Positions 6,115 to 10,033 of a stretch of DNA of 10,033 bases are shown piece by piece. The translations under genes were made by a program, and so were the position numbers. This DNA comes from JAGLCY01 sp965363725. Lineage in GTDB: Bacteria; Krumholzibacteriota; Krumholzibacteriia; LZORAL124-64-63. Below the pieces are notes generated by a model. That model was given only the letters and a program-made list of their open reading frames with translations. It made no database searches and was not told where the DNA came from. Position 1 is the first letter of the stretch. Every line of letters starts with the position of its first letter. The DNA is taken from contig CBDTUS010000140.1 in the NCBI GenBank assembly GCA_965363725.1, forward strand, positions 1 through 10,033. The letters are read 5' to 3'.

Positions 6115-7434
6115 CTACGCCTTTTGATCCTGACTGAGGTATTGATCCAGCAGTCCCGCCAGCAATTCGGGCACCAGCTTCATGCGTGCGGGTGATGCCA
6201 CGTAGGCGATCCGCATCTGGGTCCGGCCGGGATTGGGCTCCCCTTCATTCACGCTGTAGAATCCCGCCATGGGCGCGGTCAGCAGGGTCATCGCCCGGCC
6301 ATCGATGTCCACGCTCCCTTTACGCGCACAGTACAGCACAAAATCCAGGGCGTCGAAATCCGGCGGGGCGATGTTGCGCACATCGATCACCGAGTAGATG
6401 CTGGCGTCCGGACTCGAGACGATGATCCCCGGCAGGAGATCCCGGGTCCGCACCGTGATGTCACGCAGCATGGTCTGATAGTGTTCCCGCTGGCGCGCAT
6501 ACCACTGCCCCAGGTCGGCGTGGGATTCGGCCGCCAGGGATCCGAAAATGTACTGGCCGATCACGTTGGAGCAGAGACCGGCGGTGTTTTCGGCCACACT
6601 CCGGGCATGGAACTCGGGGTTGTCGGTCACCAGGGCGCCGATTCGCAGGCCGCAAGCGTTCCACACCTTGGACGAGGTCTCGATGCTGATCCTTATGCCG
6701 GTGATGCCGGGCACTTCGTCCTCCGTCAGGCCCCACGCGCTCACCGCCTCGTCCCCGCGGTAGTAGAGTTCCCGGTAGGCTTCGTCACTGATCAGCCATA
6801 TCCCGTTCTTCACGCACAGGCGGGCCAGGTCGACCAGGGCCTGACGGTCATAGAGCTGACCGGTGGGGTTGTCGTAGGGAATGACGACCATCGCGCCGGG
6901 GCGGTGTCTTTCGATGGTCTTTTCGATTTCCGCCACCGAAGGCAGGGAAAAATGCCCGCTGTCATCCAGGGTCCGGGTGATGGAAACGGTGGCGCGTCCC
7001 AGCCGTTCGGCGAAGGCTTTGTAGTTGGTGTAAGCGGCGTCGATCAACAGCAGAGGTTTGTCCGCAGAACCCGCAGGACCGCAGCAGCCGAGGATGACCA
7101 GTTCCATGGCCTGGCTGCCGCCGTCGGTGACCTGGCTGAACAGACCGTCGGTGGCGCACCCGCTCGAGGCGATGATGTTCAGGAAGGCCGCGTTGGTCTC
7201 GGGCAGACCCACGGTCGCGCTGTACTTGACGACACCCTCGGCAAAGGGACTGTCCGGCCCACCCAGATTTCGCAGGCGCTCCTGCATGGCCGGATGCATG
7301 GGCAGCGACACGTTGCCGATGGCGACGTTCAGGTCGGCGGTCCCGTCCCCGCGTTTGGCGAATTCGATCTGGGCCAGGCGGATGACCGAGGGCTGACGGG
7401 AGGCGAAATGCGAGGAAAGAGCGGGGCCTGTCAT
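6115..7434 (-). CDS. Class I/II PLP-dependent aminotransferase
   Basis: A 439-residue fold-type I aminotransferase. The catalytic set is complete: DNPTG (N189), DEAY (D217, Y220), ETSSKVWNACGLRIG (PLP lysine K256, phosphate-site R264) and QMRIAY (R408, expected to bind the substrate carboxylate). It moves an amino group between an amino acid and a 2-oxo acid through PLP, in the cytosol. It is longer than the common 390-400 residues of aspartate/aromatic aminotransferases, with extra sequence around 352-404 before R408. I cannot assign the amino acid substrate. AGGAGA lies 7 bases before the ATG. It lies 21 bases downstream of yjbQ on the same strand, and its 3' end converges on the aldolase gene. 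Mechanistic family is secure. Confidence 0.92.
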   Translation of the reverse strand: MTGPALSSHFASRQPSVIRLAQIEFAKRGDGTADLNVAIGNVSLPMHPAMQERLRNLGGPDSPFAEGVVKYSATVGLPETNAAFLNIIASSGCATDGLFSQVTDGGSQAMELVILGCCGPAGSADKPLLLIDAAYTNYKAFAERLGRATVSITRTLDDSGHFSLPSVAEIEKTIERHRPGAMVVIPYDNPTGQLYDRQALVDLARLCVKNGIWLISDEAYRELYYRGDEAVSAWGLTEDEVPGITGIRISIETSSKVWNACGLRIGALVTDNPEFHARSVAENTAGLCSNVIGQYIFGSLAAESHADLGQWYARQREHYQTMLRDITVRTRDLLPGIIVSSPDASIYSVIDVRNIAPPDFDALDFVLYCARKGSVDIDGRAMTLLTAPMAGFYSVNEGEPNPGRTQMRIAYVASPARMKLVPELLAGLLDQYLSQDQKA

Positions 7435-7455
7435 GACGTTTCTCCTGTCCGGAAC

Positions 7456-7872
7456 CTAATCCCCCATCACCTGAACGAAGACCCGTCGGTCACGGGGATT
7501 GTTGTCGTGGTCGATGACGACGATCTGCTGCCAGGTGCCCAGGACGAGCTTGCCGCGGTGCACCGGTACCGTAATGTTGGGGCCCATGAACGACGCCCGC
7601 AAATGGGAAAATCCGTTGTCGTCCCCCCAGGTCGTACCGTGGCGCGTGGTCATGGCCTTGGGCCACAGTTTTTCCAGGGCTTCGGTCATGTCCGCCGCCA
7701 GGGCCGGTTCGAACTCCACGGTCGTGACCGAAGCGGTCGAGCCGACGGCGAACACGTTGACCAGGCCCTCCTTGACCCCAGCGTCGATGACGATCGCCTC
7801 CACCTCCGAAGTCAAATCATGGATGTCGCTGAATCCCCGTGTGGGAACGGTGATTTCACGGCCGGTGATCAT
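7456..7872 (-). CDS. yjbQ: YjbQ/UPF0047 family protein (secondary thiamine-phosphate synthase-like)
   Basis: A 138-residue single-domain protein, the usual length for UPF0047. The C-terminal half carries the family signature: DDNGFSHLRASFMG (with H90), VPVHRGKLVLGTWQQIVVID, then PRDRR. In the N-terminal half the usual phTTAa...NE segment reads GSTASVTTVEFEP (44-56): Gly replaces the first His of the common form. I believe this matches a GSTA-type branch of the family. E. coli YjbQ has low thiamine-phosphate synthase activity, hence the annotation name, but the true role is unsettled. GGAGG is ten bases before the ATG. It is followed by the aminotransferase after 21 bases. No good promoter is visible in the 72 bases upstream, so transcription may come through the hairpin at 7901-7924 or from a weak promoter. 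Confidence 0.93.
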   Translation of the reverse strand: MITGREITVPTRGFSDIHDLTSEVEAIVIDAGVKEGLVNVFAVGSTASVTTVEFEPALAADMTEALEKLWPKAMTTRHGTTWGDDNGFSHLRASFMGPNITVPVHRGKLVLGTWQQIVVIDHDNNPRDRRVFVQVMGD

Positions 7873-7900
7873 GATGCTTCAACCTCCCCTGATAGATCAA

Positions 7901-7924
7901 GGGCGGCCCCGGTTGGGACCGCCC
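7901..7924 (-). terminator. Terminator-like hairpin after the secreted-protein gene
   Basis: On the minus strand a ten-pair GC-rich stem (one U-G pair) closes an AACC loop, 20 bases past the stop codon at 7945. The following bases on that strand, TTGATCTATC, are T-rich but not a true T-run, so termination may be partial. That could let some transcript reach yjbQ. Read on the plus strand the stem has a C-A mismatch, which favours the minus-strand reading. Confidence 0.5.
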
Positions 7925-7944
7925 AGAGTTACCTGACAATTCGC

Positions 7945-8442
7945 CTATTCTTCAATGGGGGTTTCGAACAGGGGAATTTCTCCCGCCAGCTGCAAGTCGA
8001 TCAGCAGGTTGAGGGTATTCTCCACCTGGACAAACCGCGCCGCGGTGATCGGATCGATTTCCTTGGCCACCTTTTTGGAGGCTTTTTCCAGAAGACTGAG
8101 CGCGCCCTTGCGGGACTTGAAGGAAGACTTCATGATTTCGGAAGCCTTTTCGGGGGTCATGCTTTCGTAGTGGGCGGCGTAGTCCTTGATGTTGGCGAGC
8201 CGGTTGTCACCGATCTTGCTCAGGTCGTTCTGGTATTCCCGATAGATGGGCCAAAAGATCTCACCCTGGGCCGCCGTCAGCTGCATGCCCTCGGTCAGGT
8301 AGGCGACCTTGGCGGTTTTCAGATCCTGGCGCATCAGTTCCAGGTATTGCTCGCCATCGGCCTGGGCCACGTTGGGCACCGCCACCAGACCGGCCAGCAA
8401 AGCCAGTCCCAGCACACACATCGTCACGCTGCGAAAGTTCAT
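7945..8442 (-). CDS. Secreted helical protein of unknown function (LTxxQ/CpxP-like features)
   Basis: A 165-residue protein beginning with a clear Sec signal peptide: charged NFR, hydrophobic core CVLGLALLAGLVAV, and AQA (26-28) before a likely cleavage site. C9 is not in a lipobox. The mature part is predicted from composition to be mainly helical, charged and without cysteine. It contains LTAAQGEIFWPIYREYQ (residues about 56-72), recalling the LTxxQ motif of Spy/CpxP-type periplasmic proteins, and later SMTPEKASEIM. That suggests a periplasmic helical-hairpin protein, possibly chaperone-like, but I do not recognise a named family with confidence. GGAGGAG is 6 bases before the ATG. It has its own promoter and a terminator-like hairpin, so it appears to be transcribed alone, separate from hppA upstream. 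Confidence 0.82.
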   Translation of the reverse strand: MNFRSVTMCVLGLALLAGLVAVPNVAQADGEQYLELMRQDLKTAKVAYLTEGMQLTAAQGEIFWPIYREYQNDLSKIGDNRLANIKDYAAHYESMTPEKASEIMKSSFKSRKGALSLLEKASKKVAKEIDPITAARFVQVENTLNLLIDLQLAGEIPLFETPIEE

Positions 8443-8460
8443 GGATTCTCCTCCACGGAA

Positions 8461-8485
8461 GGTAAAAGTTACCGGAAAAACCGGT
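8461..8485 (-). promoter_or_regulatory. Leader with two overlapping small hairpins
   Basis: In the predicted 5' leader of the secreted-protein gene, ACCGG and CCGGT form a five-pair stem around a T5 loop (8471-8485). Immediately after, GGTAA and TTACC form a second stem around CTT (8461-8473). The two share the bases GGT, so both cannot form completely at once. The second stem ends about ten bases before the Shine-Dalgarno. Regulatory use is speculative. Confidence 0.3.
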
Positions 8486-8507
8486 TCACGGATTCGACAG
8501 AGGGAAC

Positions 8508-8536
8508 ATACTACGCCCTGACCAGGGAGGGGTCAA
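8508..8536 (-). promoter_or_regulatory. Sigma-70-type promoter for the secreted-protein gene
   Basis: On the minus strand TTGACC (8536-8531, five of six -35 bases) and TAGTAT (8513-8508, four of six -10 bases) are exactly 17 bases apart. The predicted start near 8501 gives a leader of roughly 58 bases to the ATG at 8442. It lies after the hppA terminator, as expected for an independent unit. Confidence 0.65.
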
Positions 8537-8607
8537 GCCGAGGATGGCAAGAGCCCCTATCCCCCTGGAGGGACGGTATCTTGGCCACAAGAGGCGATCT
8601 GGCCCCG

Positions 8608-8638
8608 AAAAACGGCCCACCCCCGCAGGGATGGGCCG
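8608..8638 (-). terminator. Intrinsic terminator of hppA
   Basis: On the minus strand CGGCCCA (8638-8632) pairs perfectly with TGGGCCG (8619-8613), extended inside by CCC with GGG. The stem is followed at once by five T residues (8612-8608). It sits 24 bases past the hppA stop codon. This is the clearest intrinsic terminator in the window. Confidence 0.85.
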
Positions 8639-8662
8639 CATCTTGGAAAAACAGGACGGGCG

Positions 8663-10033
8663 CTACTTGATCAGCAGCGGCGCGATCACCACGCTGATGA
8701 CGGACATCAGCTTGATCAGGATGTTCAGGCTGGGGCCCGAGGTGTCCTTGAAGGGATCGCCTACGGTGTCGCCCACCACGGCGGCGTGATGGGCATCGCT
8801 GCCCTTGCCGCCGAAGTGTCCGCCCTCGATGTGCTTCTTGGCGTTGTCCCAGGCGCCCCCGGCGTTGGACTGGAACAGGGCCATCAGCACGCCGGTCGCC
8901 GTGACGCCGGCCAGCAGGCCGCCCAGCATCTCGGTGCCGCCCAGGAAACCGACCGCCACCGGGGTCAGCACGGCGAGCAGTCCGGGCAGGATCATTTCCT
9001 TGATGGCCGCGGCGGTGGAGATGTCCACGCAACGACGGAAGTCGGCCTCGGCGGTGCCCTCCATCAGCCCGGGGATCTCCTTGAACTGGCGGCGCACCTC
9101 TTCGATCATGGCAAAGGCGGCGCGGCCCACGGCGTTCATGGCGAAGCTCGAGAACAGGAACGGGAGCATGGAGCCCAGCAGCAGGCCGACCAGCACCGTG
9201 GGGACCAGAAGATCGATCTTTTCCAGGCCCACGATCTGCTGGTAGGCGCTGAACATGGCCAGGGCGGTCAGGGCGGCCGAACCGATGGCGAAACCCTTGC
9301 CGATGGCCGCGGTGGTGTTGCCCACGGCGTCGAGCTTGTCGGTGCGGGCGCGGACTTCCTCGCCGAGGCCGGCCATCTCGCTGATGCCGCCGGCGTTGTC
9401 GGCGATGGGACCGTAGGCGTCCACGGCCAGCTGGATGCCGGTGGTCGACAGCATGCCCAGGGCGGCGATGGCGATGCCGTACAGCCCCGCGAAATGGTGG
9501 GCCACCAGGATGACGACGCCCAGCACGATGATCGGCAGAGCGGTCGACTGCATGCCAAGTCCCAGGCCGGCGATGATGTTGGTCGCCGCTCCGGTCTCGC
9601 TCGCCTTGGCGATTCCCTGGGCCGGCTTCTTGTCCTCGGCGGTGTAGTACTCGGTGATGACGCCGATGGCGATGCCGCCGGCCAGACCCGCCACCGTGGC
9701 GATGAAGACACCCAGCCAGGCATCGGCCGGAAGCATGGCGCGGGCGATGAACCCCGTGACGATGGCCATGATGATACCGGCGCCAAACGTACCGATGTTC
9801 AGGGCCGTCTGCGGATTGCCGCCTTCCTTCGTCTTGACGAAGAAGGTGCCGATGATGGACACGACGATGCCCGCGGCCGCCAGGACCAGCGGCAGCAGAA
9901 TGGCATTCATGTTGCCGGGCAGAAAGGCCACAGCCAGGATCATCGAGCCGACGATGGAACCCACGTAGGACTCGAAGAGGTCGGCGCCCATGCCGGCCAC
10001 GTCGCCCACGTTGTCGCCCACGTTGTCGGCGAT
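8663..10033 (-). CDS. hppA: Membrane-bound ion-translocating pyrophosphatase, N-terminus cut by window edge
   Basis: The reading frame is open from the right edge, giving the C-terminal 456 residues of a protein normally about 680-700 long. It enters at IADNVGDNVGDVAGMGADLFESYVGS, part of the conserved pyrophosphate/Mg2+ site. Other hallmarks are ITEYYTAEDKKP, SETGAATNIIAGLGLGMQSTALP, GNTTAAIGKGFAIGSAAL and the C-terminal GGAWDNAKKHIEGGHFGGKGSDAHHAAVVGDTVGDPFKD. Many hydrophobic segments alternate with these loops. The enzyme couples pyrophosphate hydrolysis to H+ and/or Na+ export across the membrane. Ala after GNTT (bases 9308-9310), where K+-independent enzymes have Lys, marks the K+-dependent class. 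The choice of H+ or Na+ needs the missing N-terminal part. A strong terminator follows, so it is not an operon with the next gene downstream. Confidence 0.97.
   Translation of the reverse strand: MADNVGDNVGDVAGMGADLFESYVGSIVGSMILAVAFLPGNMNAILLPLVLAAAGIVVSIIGTFFVKTKEGGNPQTALNIGTFGAGIIMAIVTGFIARAMLPADAWLGVFIATVAGLAGGIAIGVITEYYTAEDKKPAQGIAKASETGAATNIIAGLGLGMQSTALPIIVLGVVILVAHHFAGLYGIAIAALGMLSTTGIQLAVDAYGPIADNAGGISEMAGLGEEVRARTDKLDAVGNTTAAIGKGFAIGSAALTALAMFSAYQQIVGLEKIDLLVPTVLVGLLLGSMLPFLFSSFAMNAVGRAAFAMIEEVRRQFKEIPGLMEGTAEADFRRCVDISTAAAIKEMILPGLLAVLTPVAVGFLGGTEMLGGLLAGVTATGVLMALFQSNAGGAWDNAKKHIEGGHFGGKGSDAHHAAVVGDTVGDPFKDTSGPSLNILIKLMSVISVVIAPLLIK

Noticed and set aside
6481..8670. A 729-codon open frame on the plus strand
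   Set aside because: It runs antisense through three well-supported minus-strand genes and the intergenic hairpin, has no recognisable motif and low-complexity His/Gly/Gln-rich composition. Long antisense frames are expected in GC-rich codon usage.
10010..10031. Tandem repeat GACAACGTGGGC near the right edge
   Set aside because: It encodes the conserved DNVGDNVGD substrate-binding motif of membrane pyrophosphatases, not a DNA-level repeat of interest.
1..10033. Mobile elements, CRISPR, tRNA/rRNA or defence system
   Set aside because: No transposase, integrase, nuclease-helicase set, spaced direct repeats or RNA gene signatures were seen; every large gene belongs to a common chromosomal family.

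Overview
This is an ordinary-looking chromosomal stretch of a GC-rich bacterium. The genes are closely packed and all are typical of chromosomes: a translesion polymerase, a MOSC oxidoreductase, an SRAP abasic-site protein, an FSA-type aldolase, PLP enzymes and a membrane-bound pyrophosphatase. I see no insertion sequence, prophage gene, integrase, CRISPR array, tRNA or rRNA. The K+-dependent-type membrane pyrophosphatase and a secreted helical protein with a classical signal peptide suggest a Gram-negative, possibly of one of the less studied phyla. I cannot name the lineage from sequence alone.

Layout. (1) Bases 1-2900, minus strand: a probable operon read dinB, a DUF4230-like membrane-anchored protein, a LOG/TIGR00725-like Rossmann protein, then a PatB/MalY-type PLP lyase cut off by the left edge. 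The last three genes are nearly fused (1-base gap, then a 4-base ATGA overlap). (2) Bases 2901-2985: a short divergent intergenic region. (3) Bases 2986-6093, plus strand: a mARC/YcbX-like MOSC protein, a pirin, an SRAP protein and a fructose-6-phosphate-aldolase-like enzyme. A good sigma-70-type promoter lies directly upstream of the SRAP gene. (4) Bases 6115-7872, minus strand: yjbQ followed by a class I/II aminotransferase, converging on the aldolase gene. (5) Bases 7945-8536, minus strand: a signal-peptide protein with its own promoter, a structured leader and a terminator-like hairpin. (6) Bases 8608-10033, minus strand: the C-terminal two thirds of a membrane pyrophosphatase (hppA) and its clear intrinsic terminator.

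How the genes may work together. The most suggestive link is the divergent pair of transcription units around 2900-5322. They bring together DinB (lesion bypass), a YcbX-type MOSC protein (in E. coli linked to detoxifying N-hydroxylated bases) and SRAP (covalent capture of abasic sites in single-stranded DNA). Both DinB and SRAP carry a QxxLF-like candidate sliding-clamp motif near the C-terminus. This could be a small DNA-base-damage neighbourhood, but that is inference from function and position. I found no convincing previously undescribed system; the rest looks like standard metabolism.
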